Of a DNA stretch of 64,000 nt, positions 8,811 through 17,827 are shown in pieces (the stretch's first letter is position 1; each line of letters begins with the position of its first letter). The stretch is from an uncultured Bacteroidales bacterium (GTDB taxonomy: Bacteria; Bacteroidota; Bacteroidia; Bacteroidales; UBA932), in assembly GCA_900316245.1 (NCBI GenBank), contig ONCE01000007.1, positions 152,184 through 216,183 of the forward strand. Direction: 5' to 3'. A program made the position numbers and the translations under genes. The notes beneath the pieces were generated by a model. The model searched no databases. It was not told the DNA's origin and saw nothing but the letters and a program-made list of their open reading frames with translations.

Positions 8811-9952
8811 TGTTCCCGGAAGATTTCATAAATCTGCTGAAGGCCTCCGTGGGCCCGGCGGAGAAAGTGCTGGAGGCGCTCGGTGAAGCGCCTTCCGTTT
8901 CCATCCGCCTGAACCCTTCCAAACTCCGCGAGTGCCCCTTCCCGGATGCCCAACCGGTTCCCTGGAGCCCCTTCGGCTATCTCCTGAAAGAGCGCCCCGT
9001 CTTTACGCTGGATCCCCTTTTCCACGCCGGCTGCTACTATGTGCAGGATACTTCGGCCATGTTTGTGGGCCACGTATTCCGCCAGTTGCTGCCCCTGATG
9101 GAACCGGGAGCCACGGTGCTGGACCTCTGCGCCGCTCCCGGCGGCAAGAGCACGGACCTGGCCGCCTCCCTGCGGGAACGCTGGGGGAACGCCTTCACCC
9201 TGCTGGCCAACGAGGTTATGCGAAACCGTTTCGGCGTGCTCCGCAGCAACCTGGACACCTGGGGAGACCCCCGTACCGGCTGCGTGTCGCGGGATCCTTC
9301 GGCCTTTGGAGACAGCCCCCTGTTCGACGCCATCGTGGCCGATGTCCCCTGCTCCGGCGAGGGAATGTTCCGCAAGGACGCCCAGGCCGTGGCCGAGTGG
9401 TCGCTCCAGACGGTGGAGTTCTGCGCAGCCCGCAGCCGCCGCATCCTCCGCGACATCTGGCCCACCCTCAAGCCGGGCGGCTTCCTGGTCTATTCCACCT
9501 GCACCTTCAACCACTTTGAAAACGACGATACCGTGGAGTGGATAGCCTCCGAATTGGGGGCCGATATCCTCCCGCCCCAGGACTTCCCGCCGGCCGTCAC
9601 CACCCGCTGCGGCCAGGTGCTCCTCCCGGGGCTGGTGCCCGGAGAAGGGCAGTACGTAGCCGCTCTCCGCAAACACGGAGAGGCGTCCGGAGTAAGGCAG
9701 GCCGATGTTTTCCGCCTCTTCCAGGCGCAGTGCCCCTCGGCACCGGAGAGCGATGCCCAGAAGGTGGAAGTGGACCGTGAAACGGCGCTCCGCTACCTGC
9801 ACGGAGATGCCGTGGTACTGCCGGAAAACGCCCCGCTGGGGCCCGTCACCCTTTGCTTCCAGGGGCAGCCCCTGGGCCCGGGCAAGAACCTGGGAAAGCG
9901 CTGCAACAACCTTTATCCCAAAGCCAAACGAATTAAAATGGATATCCGATGA
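8795..9952 (+). CDS. rsmF: RsmF/NOL1-NOP2-Sun family rRNA (cytosine-C5) methyltransferase
   Basis: The 385-residue enzyme shows the SAM-binding motif LDLCAAPGGKST at about residue 108. The motif IV Cys is in DVPCSGEGMF (about 182) and the nucleophile Cys of motif VI is in YSTCTF (about 232). The C-terminal 100 residues form the RNA-binding extension seen in RsmF/YebU-like proteins. It should methylate a cytosine of 16S rRNA. The exact target base is inferred from the family only. It overlaps both neighbours (16 bases upstream, 4 downstream). Confidence 0.87.
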   Translation: MGWEVVFPEDFINLLKASVGPAEKVLEALGEAPSVSIRLNPSKLRECPFPDAQPVPWSPFGYLLKERPVFTLDPLFHAGCYYVQDTSAMFVGHVFRQLLPLMEPGATVLDLCAAPGGKSTDLAASLRERWGNAFTLLANEVMRNRFGVLRSNLDTWGDPRTGCVSRDPSAFGDSPLFDAIVADVPCSGEGMFRKDAQAVAEWSLQTVEFCAARSRRILRDIWPTLKPGGFLVYSTCTFNHFENDDTVEWIASELGADILPPQDFPPAVTTRCGQVLLPGLVPGEGQYVAALRKHGEASGVRQADVFRLFQAQCPSAPESDAQKVEVDRETALRYLHGDAVVLPENAPLGPVTLCFQGQPLGPGKNLGKRCNNLYPKAKRIKMDIR

Positions 9953-10878
9953 AACGTATCCTTGTCCTCCTTCTCTCCCTGTCGGCCCTTTGCGCCGCCG
10001 CCCAGGAAACCTACACCCAAGAAGAGTTCCTGCGCCGTTACAACAACCTCACGGACCGTGTGGGCGCGGCCGGCGTGGGCGTGGAAACCCTCCTGAACAA
10101 ATGGGAAGCCGCCTACCCCGAAGACGTGCAGCAGATGCTGGCCCACTTCAGCTTCTACTTCACCCGTTGCCAGACCTCCCACTTGGAGCAGATGGCCCAG
10201 GACCGCTATCTGGGCCGCGAGCCCATCCTCCCTATGACGGACTCGCTGGGCAACAAATGCAATTACTTCGAGGTAACCGATTACGACGAGGAACTGTACG
10301 CCCTGGCCAACCTGGCCATTGACCAGGCCATTGCCGCCAAGCCCAACCAGCTGGACTACCGCCTGGTCAAGATTGACGCCATGATGGCCTTCGAGAAGGG
10401 CTCTCCGGATATGACCCTCCAGCAGCTCAAAGCCCTGGCCGACGTTCATTTCAAACAGCACCCGGCCTGGGAATACGGCGGTATGGAGTCCGTAGACAAC
10501 GAGCAGTTCAAGGCCTTTATGCAGGACTACTGCGTGGCCCTCTTCCGCCTGGGCACCCCCGGCGGCTCCGAGGCTTTCAAAAGCTTTTCCGAGTACCTGC
10601 TCACTTACTGCAAGGACGACCCCCTGTACGTAAACAACCTGGGCAGCTACTACCTTACCAAAAAGGATTTCAAGAAAGCCCAGAAGTACTTTGACCAGGT
10701 GCTCAAGAAAGACCCCGGCAATAGCACCGCCCTCAAGAACTGCATCCTGATGGCCCGCAGCAAAAAGGACCTCAACCTGGAGAAAAAATACCTGGCCCAG
10801 ATGGCCCGTAACGGCGAAACCGAGACCGACCGCGCCAGTGCCCAGGCAAGATTGGATGCGTTCGCTATAAAAAAGTGA
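9949..10878 (+). CDS. Secreted TPR-repeat protein of unknown function
   Basis: The 309-residue protein has a clear signal peptide (MKRILVLLLSLSALCAAAQ, cleavage about residue 19). Helical repeats are seen in the C-terminal third, including a canonical TPR at about 222-255 (YVNNLGSYYLTKKDFKKAQ). The middle contains other helical repeats. It is likely periplasmic and a protein-interaction scaffold. It overlaps the end of the methyltransferase gene by 4 bases and is followed by a strong terminator. No enzymatic motif was found. Confidence 0.7.
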   Translation: MKRILVLLLSLSALCAAAQETYTQEEFLRRYNNLTDRVGAAGVGVETLLNKWEAAYPEDVQQMLAHFSFYFTRCQTSHLEQMAQDRYLGREPILPMTDSLGNKCNYFEVTDYDEELYALANLAIDQAIAAKPNQLDYRLVKIDAMMAFEKGSPDMTLQQLKALADVHFKQHPAWEYGGMESVDNEQFKAFMQDYCVALFRLGTPGGSEAFKSFSEYLLTYCKDDPLYVNNLGSYYLTKKDFKKAQKYFDQVLKKDPGNSTALKNCILMARSKKDLNLEKKYLAQMARNGETETDRASAQARLDAFAIKK

Positions 10879-10937
10879 AACAAGTTTCATTTTTGTCCAC
10901 CCTCATTTTTTTTGTCCACGTTACCCCCTCCCGAAAC

Positions 10938-10965
10938 CCCTCCCCTCGGGGGAGGGACTTTTTTT
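10938..10965 (+). terminator. Rho-independent terminator after the TPR gene
   Basis: Stem CCCTCCCC (10938-10945) pairs with GGGGAGGG (10949-10956) across a 3-base loop and is followed by a run of seven T. It lies 59 bases after the stop codon. Confidence 0.75.
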
Positions 10966-11030
10966 GTCACTTCGTGAAACTTTTATACAATAAAGGGCGT
11001 ATATAAAGAGTATCAATATTACGGCGTGTA

Positions 11031-12080
11031 ATGAAACTTTCGCAATTCAACTTTGATCTTCCGGCAGACCGCATTGCCCAGGAACCTCCCCGCTGGCGTG
11101 ACGAAGCCCGTCTGATGGTCCTCCACAAAGACACAGGCGTCATCGAGCACCGCATTTTCAAAGACATCATCGACTACTTTGGCAAAGGAGACACCTTTGT
11201 CCTCAACGATACCAAGGTCTTCCCCGCCCGCCTCTATGGCAAGAAGGAAAAGACCGGGGCCGATATTATGGTCCTCCTGCTCCGCGAACTCAACCGCGAG
11301 CAGCGCCTGTGGGATGTGATTGTGGATCCCGCCCGTAAAATCCGCATCGGCAACAAGCTCTATTTCGGAGAAGACGAGTCCCTGGTGGCCGAAGTCATCG
11401 ACAACACCACCTCCCGCGGACGTACCCTCCGTTTCCTGTTCGACGGCACCTACGAGGATTTCAAAGAAACCCTCTTCGGCCTGGGCGAACCCTACGTTCC
11501 GGAATGGGTGAAAGAGAAAACCACCCCCGAAGACGTGGAGAACTACCAGACCATCTTTGCCGCCCACGAGGGTGCCGTGAGCGCCCCCGCCGCCGGCCTG
11601 CACTTCAGCCGCGAACTGTTCAACCGCATGATCCTGAAGGACATCGAGAAGACCTTCATCACCGTCCATATGGGAATTGGCCATTTCCGCACCGTAGATG
11701 TGGAAGACCTCTCCAAGCATCGTATGGACTCCGAGCGCCTCATCATCACCGAGGAGGCCGCCGCCGTCATCAACAAGGCCAAGCGTACCGGCAAGAAGGT
11801 AGTGGCCGTAGGCGCCACCGTGATGCGCGGCCTGGAAACCTACGTGACCACCACGCACGAGGTCAACGCCTTTGACGGCTGGACCAACAAGTTCATTTTC
11901 CCGCCTTACGATTACTCCGTCCCGGATGCCATCGTGTCCAACTTCCACCTGCCCCAGAGCACCATGCTTATGAGCGTGGCCGCCTTCGGCGGATACAAGG
12001 GAGTGATGGCCGCTTACGAGGAAGCCCTGAAGGAAGGCTACCGCTTCGGCCCTTACGGAGACGCCCTCTTAATTGTGTAG
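11031..12080 (+). CDS. queA: S-adenosylmethionine:tRNA ribosyltransferase-isomerase
   Basis: The 349-residue length is normal. Typical QueA segments are present: NDTKVFPARLYG (about 58-69), HEGAVSAPAAGLHF (about 178-191), HMGIGHFRTV (about 215) and FHLPQSTMLMSVAAF (about 305). The enzyme transfers and isomerises the ribosyl group of SAM onto 7-aminomethyl-7-deazaguanine in tRNA to make epoxyqueuosine. It stands alone between two terminators. The AT-rich leader 10985-11030 presumably carries its promoter. Confidence 0.96.
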   Translation: MKLSQFNFDLPADRIAQEPPRWRDEARLMVLHKDTGVIEHRIFKDIIDYFGKGDTFVLNDTKVFPARLYGKKEKTGADIMVLLLRELNREQRLWDVIVDPARKIRIGNKLYFGEDESLVAEVIDNTTSRGRTLRFLFDGTYEDFKETLFGLGEPYVPEWVKEKTTPEDVENYQTIFAAHEGAVSAPAAGLHFSRELFNRMILKDIEKTFITVHMGIGHFRTVDVEDLSKHRMDSERLIITEEAAAVINKAKRTGKKVVAVGATVMRGLETYVTTTHEVNAFDGWTNKFIFPPYDYSVPDAIVSNFHLPQSTMLMSVAAFGGYKGVMAAYEEALKEGYRFGPYGDALLIV

Positions 12081-12111
12081 GAATCGTAAGAAACACACAA
12101 AATACCGTCTG

Positions 12112-12147
12112 AAACAACACAATCTTTTTTACGATTGTGTTGTTTTT
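12112..12147. terminator. Terminator between queA and dprA
   Basis: A 13-bp perfect stem AAACAACACAATC (12112-12124) / GATTGTGTTGTTT (12133-12145) is followed by T-rich sequence. The loop is also T-rich. It sits 31 bases after the queA stop. Confidence 0.75.
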
Positions 12148-12172
12148 CGTTATTGTACCCTATCTTGCGGGT

Positions 12173-13315
12173 ATGAGTACATACGACGAAACCGTGGCAG
12201 CTTGTGCCCTGAACAAGCTTTTTGGAGATCACCCCAAGTCCATCCTCCCGCAGGTGGAAGAGGCCGGCAGCGCCCTGGCCCTGTTTGACAATCAATTGGA
12301 CCGCTCCGAACTGGAGTGGGCGGTAAAGGAACTGGAAAACGTCCGGAAAGGCGGGTTCCGCTTCCTGTCCCTCTTTGACGAAGACTATCCGCCTTCGCTG
12401 CGGGACCTGCCCGATCCGCCCTTTGGGATTTACCTGAACGGCAGTTCTTCTCCCACCGAGATTTTCAACCTTCGGCCTATGGTGGCCTTTGTGGGAACCC
12501 GGGACCTGAGCCCTTACGGAAGGGCCTGGTGCCAAAAGTTGGTAAAAGGGCTGGCCGATGCCCACGTGCCGCCCACCATCGTGAGCGGACTGGCCCTGGG
12601 CATTGACGGGGTGTCCCACCAGACGGCCCTGGAGTGCGGTCTTCCCACCATAGGCGTCATGGCTACGGGGATTGAAGAGATTTACCCCCGCCAGCACGAG
12701 TCGCTGGCCCGGAAGATGGTCTTCAGCCCGGGGTGCGCCCTTGTCACCGACTACCCCATGCACACCACATCCATGGCCTGGAACTTCATCCGCCGCAACC
12801 GCATCATCGCCGGCCTGGCCCGGGCCGTGGTGGTGGTGGAATCCAAAACGAAAGGCGGCTCGCTGATGACGGCCCGTTATGCCAACGACTACGGCCGCGA
12901 CCTATATGCCGTCCCCGGCCGGCTGGACGACACCCGCAGCGCCGGATGCAACTCGCTGATTGAAGCCCAGATGGCACACATTATCACCTCGCCGGAACAG
13001 CTGGCAGACGCTTTGGGGCTGGGCGGGACACGCCGCTACCGCGGCCAGGGTGGCTCCTGGGTCACGTACCAGGCCGGGGATCCGCCCGAAGAGGTTCTCC
13101 GGGCCCGCCTCACCAAACGCTACGGTCCCAGTTCCCCCCTCATTCCGCTGGCCCTGGCCATCCAGGCCGACCGGGGGATTTCCGCCGAGGCCCTTTCGGC
13201 CCGCCTCCATCGGCCCTATTCCGAAATCCTTTCCTCCGTAGGCACCCTCGAGGCCGACGGAATCGTCACCACCGACCTCCTGGGCCGCTGCTCCCTCACC
13301 CTTCCGTTTATCTGA
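12173..13315 (+). CDS. dprA: DNA-processing protein DprA
   Basis: The start at 12173 is chosen because upstream in-frame codons lie in the terminator hairpin. The 380-residue protein has the Rossmann-like DprA core at about 100-310. Its signatures are VSGLALGIDGVSHQTAL, GVMATGIEEIYP, RNRIIAGLARAVVVVE and TKGGSLMTARYANDYGRDLYAVPG. A C-terminal winged-helix domain follows (about 320-375). DprA protects incoming single-stranded DNA and loads RecA during transformation. A TATCTTGC box (12161-12168) ends 4 bases before the ATG, leaving almost no leader. Confidence 0.93.
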   Translation: MSTYDETVAACALNKLFGDHPKSILPQVEEAGSALALFDNQLDRSELEWAVKELENVRKGGFRFLSLFDEDYPPSLRDLPDPPFGIYLNGSSSPTEIFNLRPMVAFVGTRDLSPYGRAWCQKLVKGLADAHVPPTIVSGLALGIDGVSHQTALECGLPTIGVMATGIEEIYPRQHESLARKMVFSPGCALVTDYPMHTTSMAWNFIRRNRIIAGLARAVVVVESKTKGGSLMTARYANDYGRDLYAVPGRLDDTRSAGCNSLIEAQMAHIITSPEQLADALGLGGTRRYRGQGGSWVTYQAGDPPEEVLRARLTKRYGPSSPLIPLALAIQADRGISAEALSARLHRPYSEILSSVGTLEADGIVTTDLLGRCSLTLPFI

Positions 13316-13348
13316 ATCCCACCTGGCCCAAGATTTCGTTTTTTTGCG

Positions 13349-13356
13349 TAACTTTG
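13349..13356 (+). promoter_or_regulatory. -7 box abutting the tatD start
   Basis: TAACTTTG fits TAnnTTTG exactly; six bases separate it from the ATG at 13363. The predicted transcript start falls at or within a few bases of the start codon. Confidence 0.55.
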
Positions 13357-13362
13357 TGGGAT

Positions 13363-14127
13363 ATGTTTGTGGACACGCATACGCACTTTTACGATGAGTG
13401 GTTGCTGGAGGACGCCGATGCGGCCGTCCGGAGGGCGTTGGATGCCGGAGTGGACAAGATGATCCAGGCCGATGTGGACAGCCACGAGCGGCCGGATATG
13501 TGGGCCATCGGCAACCGGTACCCGGGCGTTGTCTACCAGATGCTGGGCCTGTATCCCGGCTCCGTCAAAGACGACTGGCGCGAGGAACTGGATGCCTTGG
13601 AACCCTATAAGGATAAGGGTATAGTGGCCATTGGTGAAATTGGTCTGGACTACCACGAGGGACTAGAATTCGTGAAGGAGCAGAAGGAAGTGCTGCGGAT
13701 CCAGCTGGAGATGGCGGCCCGGATGGACCTGCCGGTCAATTTCCACCTCCGGGATGCCTGGGAAGACTTTTTCACCATCCTGGCCGATTGCAAACACCTG
13801 CACCTGCGGGGCAACCTGCACTGCTTCACCGCCAGCTATGAAATCTACGAGCGGGCCAACAAGTACGGGGATTTCTCCGTAGGAATTGGCGGCGTGGTCA
13901 CCTTCAAGAACGCCTCGCTGGCCAAGACCCTGGAGCGCATTCCCGTGGAGAAAATCCTCCTGGAAACCGATGCGCCCTATCTGGCCCCCGTCCCTTACCG
14001 GGGCCGCCGCAACGAAAGTTCCTATCTCCCCATCATCGCCGAAAAAGTAGCCGAGGTAAAGGGCCTTGGCATCCAGGATATAGCCCGGATAACCACCCAT
14101 AACGCAGAAACTTTATTCCAGATATGA
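13363..14127 (+). CDS. tatD: TatD family metal-dependent DNase
   Basis: Starting at 13363 (MFVDTHTHF) gives 254 residues, the usual size. Metal ligands of the TIM-barrel hydrolase are visible: HTH near the start, the Glu in GEIGLDYH (about 90), the His in NFHLRD (about 128), LHCFTA (about 153) and the Asp in LETDAPYLAP (about 204). TatD enzymes are 3'-5' exonucleases acting on DNA ends. It overlaps ansA by 4 bases and has its own -7 box immediately upstream. Confidence 0.92.
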   Translation: MFVDTHTHFYDEWLLEDADAAVRRALDAGVDKMIQADVDSHERPDMWAIGNRYPGVVYQMLGLYPGSVKDDWREELDALEPYKDKGIVAIGEIGLDYHEGLEFVKEQKEVLRIQLEMAARMDLPVNFHLRDAWEDFFTILADCKHLHLRGNLHCFTASYEIYERANKYGDFSVGIGGVVTFKNASLAKTLERIPVEKILLETDAPYLAPVPYRGRRNESSYLPIIAEKVAEVKGLGIQDIARITTHNAETLFQI

Positions 14128-15155
14128 TTTCGTCCGTATTAATCATCTATACCGGCGGTACCATCGGTATGAAGGAAGACCCCACCGACGGCACCCTCAA
14201 GCCCTTCGACTTCAGCCAGATCAAGGAAGAAGTCCCGGAGCTCAACAAGTTCGCCGTCCGGCTGGATTCCTACACTTTTGACCCCCTCATCGACTCCTCC
14301 GACGTGGAGCCGTCCCTGTGGGTCTCCCTGGCCGAACTGATCCACGACCGCTACGACGACTACGACGGTTTTGTAATCCTGCACGGAACCGACACCATGG
14401 CTTACAGCGCCTCCACGCTCAGCTTTATGCTGGAAGGACTGGCCAAGCCCGTGGTGTTCACCGGAAGCCAGCTGCCCATCGGCGTACCCCGTACCGACGG
14501 CAAGGAGAACCTCATATCGGCCGTAGAAATTGCCGCCGCCAAGGACGAAACCGGACACGCCCGCGTCCCGGAAGTGTGCATCTTCTTCGACTCCAAACTG
14601 CTGCGGGGCAACCGCTCCACCAAGTTCAGTGCAGAGGCCTTCAACGCCTTCGCATCCCCCAACTGCCCTCCCCTGGCCCAGGCCGGCATCAATATCCGCT
14701 ACAATTCGGACCTGATCCGCAAACCCGTCTACTGGGACGCCCAGCTGCGGGTACAGAGCCACCTGGACACGAGGGTCTCCATCCTCAAGGTTCACCCCGG
14801 TATGACCCCCCAGGTGATGCGCTCGATAGTGACGGATCCCGGCACCCGCGCCGTGATCCTGGAAACCTACGGTTCCGGCAATGCCCTGTCCAAGGACTGG
14901 TTTATAGATATTCTAAAAGAAGCCTGCGAAGGCGGGAAGATCATTCTCAACGTAACGCAGTGCCAGTCCGGAACGGTGAATATGGACCTTTACGCCACCG
15001 GAGCCAGCCTCAAGCAGGCCGGAGTGCTCTCTGGAGGGGATATCACCACGGAAGCGGCCCTTGGAAAACTGTTCTGCCTGCTGGGAAGGACCGAGGATAA
15101 CAAACGGGTCAAAACCCTCCTGGAAAAGGACCTTTGTGGCGAATTAAGCAAATAA
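14124..15155 (+). CDS. ansA: Type I L-asparaginase
   Basis: The 343-residue protein carries both asparaginase signatures: YTGGTIGM near the N-terminus with the nucleophile Thr, and HGTDTMAYSASTLSFML at about residue 83. It has no signal peptide, so it is the cytoplasmic type I enzyme hydrolysing asparagine to aspartate and ammonia. The 4-base overlap with tatD implies translational coupling. Confidence 0.94.
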   Translation: MISSVLIIYTGGTIGMKEDPTDGTLKPFDFSQIKEEVPELNKFAVRLDSYTFDPLIDSSDVEPSLWVSLAELIHDRYDDYDGFVILHGTDTMAYSASTLSFMLEGLAKPVVFTGSQLPIGVPRTDGKENLISAVEIAAAKDETGHARVPEVCIFFDSKLLRGNRSTKFSAEAFNAFASPNCPPLAQAGINIRYNSDLIRKPVYWDAQLRVQSHLDTRVSILKVHPGMTPQVMRSIVTDPGTRAVILETYGSGNALSKDWFIDILKEACEGGKIILNVTQCQSGTVNMDLYATGASLKQAGVLSGGDITTEAALGKLFCLLGRTEDNKRVKTLLEKDLCGELSK

Positions 15156-15157
15156 TC

Positions 15158-15189
15158 TTTGGCAGTTCCATTTTTTATTCCTAAATTGC
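15158..15189 (+). promoter_or_regulatory. Likely promoter of the ExbB-ExbD operon
   Basis: TTTG (15158-15161) and TAAATTGC (15182-15189) are separated by 20 bases, close to the Bacteroidota -33/-7 arrangement. A 65-base AT-rich leader without a strong Shine-Dalgarno precedes the ATG at 15255. Confidence 0.5.
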
Positions 15190-15254
15190 ACGACCAAATA
15201 GGAAAAATTATTTTTTAACTAATTCAACTTATAACTAACAACACAAAAACGATT

Positions 15255-16025
15255 ATGAAAAAGTTTTTCATGTTTTTGGCAGTCGCCGGTCTTCTGACCT
15301 TCACTGCAAGCATTGTCTCCGCCCAGGAAGCATCCGCTCCCGCCGATGAGCAGGAAGAGGTTGTGGATCTGTTCGCCGGTTCCGGTGAAGAAGTTCCGCT
15401 CCACCAGGCCCTCAAGACCAAGTTCATCGAAGGTGGTGCAGGCTTTATGTCCCTGATCATCATCTGCCTGATCATTGGTATGGCTCTCGCTATCGAGCGT
15501 ATCCTCTATCTGGCCTTCTCCAAGACCAACACCACCAAGCTCCTCGAAGATGTCGAGGCTGCTCTGGCCAAGGGTGGTATCGAAGAAGCCAAGAAGGTTT
15601 GCCGTGAGACCCGTGGCCCCGTTGCCTCCATCTTCTATCAGGGCCTCCTCCGCGCCGACCAGGGTGTTGACGTAGTAGAAAAGACCATCGTTTCCTACGG
15701 CGGCGTTCAGATGAGCCTCATGGAGAACGGCCTCAGCTGGATTGGTCTGTTCATTTCCATCGCCCCGTCCCTCGGATTCCTTGGTACCGTTATCGGTATG
15801 ATCCAGGCCTTCGACGCTATCCAGGCTGCCGGTGATATTTCCCCGAACGTTGTGGCTGGCGGTATGAAGGTGGCCCTCATCACCACTGTGGGTGGTCTTA
15901 TCGTAGCTATGATTCTCCAGATCTTCTACAACTACATTATTGCTAAGATCGACTCTCTGTCCATCGATATGGAAGACTCTTCCATCCGCTTCGTGGACGC
16001 TATGGTCAAATACAACAAGAAATAA
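15255..16025 (+). CDS. MotA/TolQ/ExbB family proton channel protein
   Basis: The 256-residue protein has an N-terminal signal-like helix (ending about SAQ, residue 24) and an acidic linker. Three further membrane helices lie at about 70-92, 155-180 and 200-228. The last carry the ExbB/TolQ core (SLGFLGTVIGMIQAF, TTVGGLIVAMILQIFYNY). It should form the proton-conducting stator with the two ExbD proteins downstream, powering an envelope process. Frequent GGT and GCT codons, unlike most neighbours, hint at high expression. Confidence 0.9.
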   Translation: MKKFFMFLAVAGLLTFTASIVSAQEASAPADEQEEVVDLFAGSGEEVPLHQALKTKFIEGGAGFMSLIIICLIIGMALAIERILYLAFSKTNTTKLLEDVEAALAKGGIEEAKKVCRETRGPVASIFYQGLLRADQGVDVVEKTIVSYGGVQMSLMENGLSWIGLFISIAPSLGFLGTVIGMIQAFDAIQAAGDISPNVVAGGMKVALITTVGGLIVAMILQIFYNYIIAKIDSLSIDMEDSSIRFVDAMVKYNKK

Positions 16026-16049
16026 TCAACCCCTTTAATTCCCTTTAAA

Positions 16050-16505
16050 ATGGAAAACCAGAAATACGCCAAAATAGTCAAGATCGTCCTTTGGGTTTTG
16101 ATGATACTGAGCGTGGCGGTTCTGCTCTGGGGTATGATTAAGGGTTATCCGGCTACCGTTGCCGAAGATAATGGCACCGTAGATCCGCTGCTCTATTGGG
16201 CATACATTGTCCTGGGCATCGCTCTCGTATCCGTGATTTGCGTGGGCCTGTATGTAACGGCTACCACCAACCCCAAGGGCCTTGTCAAGATCGGTATCGC
16301 AGTTGTGGCCGCAGCCGTCCTGTTCGGCGTCTGCTACCTGGTTGCTTCCGGCGCACCCGCTATCGGTTACACCGGCACCAAGCAACCTACTGCTACCGAA
16401 CTCAAGATGACCGACACCATCCTCAACCTCGCATACCTCGTTGGTGGCGCAGCTATCCTGTCCATCATCGTATCTGAGGTGTTCATGACCATCCGCAAAA
16501 AGTAA
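16050..16505 (+). CDS. Small membrane protein of the ExbB-ExbD operon, function unknown
   Basis: This 151-residue protein has about four hydrophobic helices (about 10-28, 48-68, 78-98 and 120-142) and no recognisable catalytic motif. It lies between the ExbB and the first ExbD gene with gaps of 24 and 8 bases, so it is probably an extra subunit or assembly factor of this proton-channel complex. The role is inferred from position only. Confidence 0.6.
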   Translation: MENQKYAKIVKIVLWVLMILSVAVLLWGMIKGYPATVAEDNGTVDPLLYWAYIVLGIALVSVICVGLYVTATTNPKGLVKIGIAVVAAAVLFGVCYLVASGAPAIGYTGTKQPTATELKMTDTILNLAYLVGGAAILSIIVSEVFMTIRKK

Positions 16506-16513
16506 AGGTAACC

Positions 16514-17080
16514 ATGGCAAGAAGAAAATTTGAAGCAATCGGTTCGACGGCTGACATTGCATTCCTGCTCCTGTGCTACTTCCTCATGACTACAACCATG
16601 GGTGATCAGTCAGGTCTGCAGCGCCTCCTTCCCCCTATCCCTGATGAAAAGCAGGCACAGGACCAGAAGGTGAACCGCCGTAACATCATCATCGTCAGAA
16701 TCAACTCTGCCGATAGACTGTTTGCCGGTAGCGAAGCCATGGATATCTCCCTCTTGAAAGACAAAATCAAAGAGTTCCTCACCAACCCCACCAATGACCC
16801 CAATCTCCCCGAGAAGGAGCCCATTGAGATTGACGGAAAGACCTATATGAAGTCCAAGGGCGTTATCTCCCTGCAGAACGACCGTGGTACTTCCTACCAG
16901 GCCTACATCGCCGTCCAGAACGAATTGGTGAAAGCCGTGAACGAACTCCGAGACGAGTTCTCCAGAGCCAACTTCGGCAAGAAGTTCTCTCGCCTCAACG
17001 AAGACGAGCAGGCAATTGTGAAGAAGGCCGTCCCTCAGAACATTTCCGAGGCCGAGCCTAAGGATACCGGTAAGAAATAA
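16514..17080 (+). CDS. ExbD/TolR family protein (first of two)
   Basis: The 188-residue protein opens with a basic segment. A single transmembrane helix (about 15-32) follows, with the conserved Asp in STADIAFLLLCYFLMTT that takes part in proton transfer. The rest is a periplasmic domain interrupted by an extra stretch (about 85-120) relative to short ExbD proteins. It should dimerise and sit in the pore of the ExbB oligomer. The second ExbD follows after 15 bases. Confidence 0.88.
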   Translation: MARRKFEAIGSTADIAFLLLCYFLMTTTMGDQSGLQRLLPPIPDEKQAQDQKVNRRNIIIVRINSADRLFAGSEAMDISLLKDKIKEFLTNPTNDPNLPEKEPIEIDGKTYMKSKGVISLQNDRGTSYQAYIAVQNELVKAVNELRDEFSRANFGKKFSRLNEDEQAIVKKAVPQNISEAEPKDTGKK

Positions 17081-17095
17081 TAGGAGGTAAGAATT

Positions 17096-17569
17096 ATGTC
17101 AAAATTTGGAAATTCCAGCAATAAGAAGGAAGTCCCGCAGGCATCATCCAACTCCCTGTCCGATATCGTGTTCATGCTCCTGTTCTTCTTCATGGTAACC
17201 ACCCAGATGCGTGAAACCGAGCAGAAGGTGAAAGTCACCCTGCCCGCCGCATCCGAGGTTGCCAAGTTGGAGCGCAAGGACCTGAGTGCCAACGTCAATA
17301 TCGGTAGCCCTACCCTTCAGTACCAGGCTAAATTCGGTACCGACGCCCGCATTCAGCTCAACGATTCTTTCAAGAGTATCGCCGACATCCGTGACTTCAT
17401 CGCCGCCGAGCGTGACGCTATGTCCGAGGCAGAGCGTTCTCAGATGACCGTGAACCTCCGCGTAGACGAAGACGTCCGCATGGGTATTGTGTCCGATGTT
17501 AAGCAGGAGCTGCGTCGCTGCTCCGCTCTGAAGATTATGTACGCCGCCAGAAAACCTGCGAAGGACTAA
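17096..17569 (+). CDS. ExbD/TolR family protein (second of two)
   Basis: The 157-residue protein has the same plan: short basic N-terminus, then a transmembrane helix with the proton-relay Asp in SLSDIVFMLLFFFMVTT (about 20-36), then a periplasmic domain. AGGAGG at 17083-17088 provides a clear ribosome-binding site, unusual for this genome. Two unequal ExbD proteins suggest a heterodimeric rotor in this complex. It is the last gene of the operon. Confidence 0.88.
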   Translation: MSKFGNSSNKKEVPQASSNSLSDIVFMLLFFFMVTTQMRETEQKVKVTLPAASEVAKLERKDLSANVNIGSPTLQYQAKFGTDARIQLNDSFKSIADIRDFIAAERDAMSEAERSQMTVNLRVDEDVRMGIVSDVKQELRRCSALKIMYAARKPAKD

Positions 17570-17589
17570 TCTTCACGCACACATTCTAT

Positions 17590-17621
17590 AAAAGAAGCAG
17601 CCTTTCGGGGTTGCTTCTTTT
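17590..17621 (+). terminator. Terminator of the ExbB-ExbD operon
   Basis: The hairpin AAAAGAAGCA...TGCTTCTTTT with inner GCC/GGG pairing ends in a T run. It lies 20 bases after the last ExbD stop. Confidence 0.75.
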
Positions 17622-17827
17622 GTTCTTATTCGTTCCAAATATATTGACAGACAAAGCCCTGACAACCAGATCATTACAAGAACGACTCAAATACAACCGC
17701 TATTTAGCCTGCTGATAAACAGGCTGTTAAGCAATAATTTTTTTGGCGCTCAGGTTTTTCATAGTCTTAAAACCGTTACCTAATTTTAGCGGTTTATCAT
17801 TAATAATAACTACAAATCATAGAGATT

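Noticed and set aside
17570-17827. A small RNA or tRNA gene in the 258-base gap before the orphan gene
   Set aside because: Apart from the operon terminator and two short hairpins, no cloverleaf or independent promoter-terminator pair could be found.
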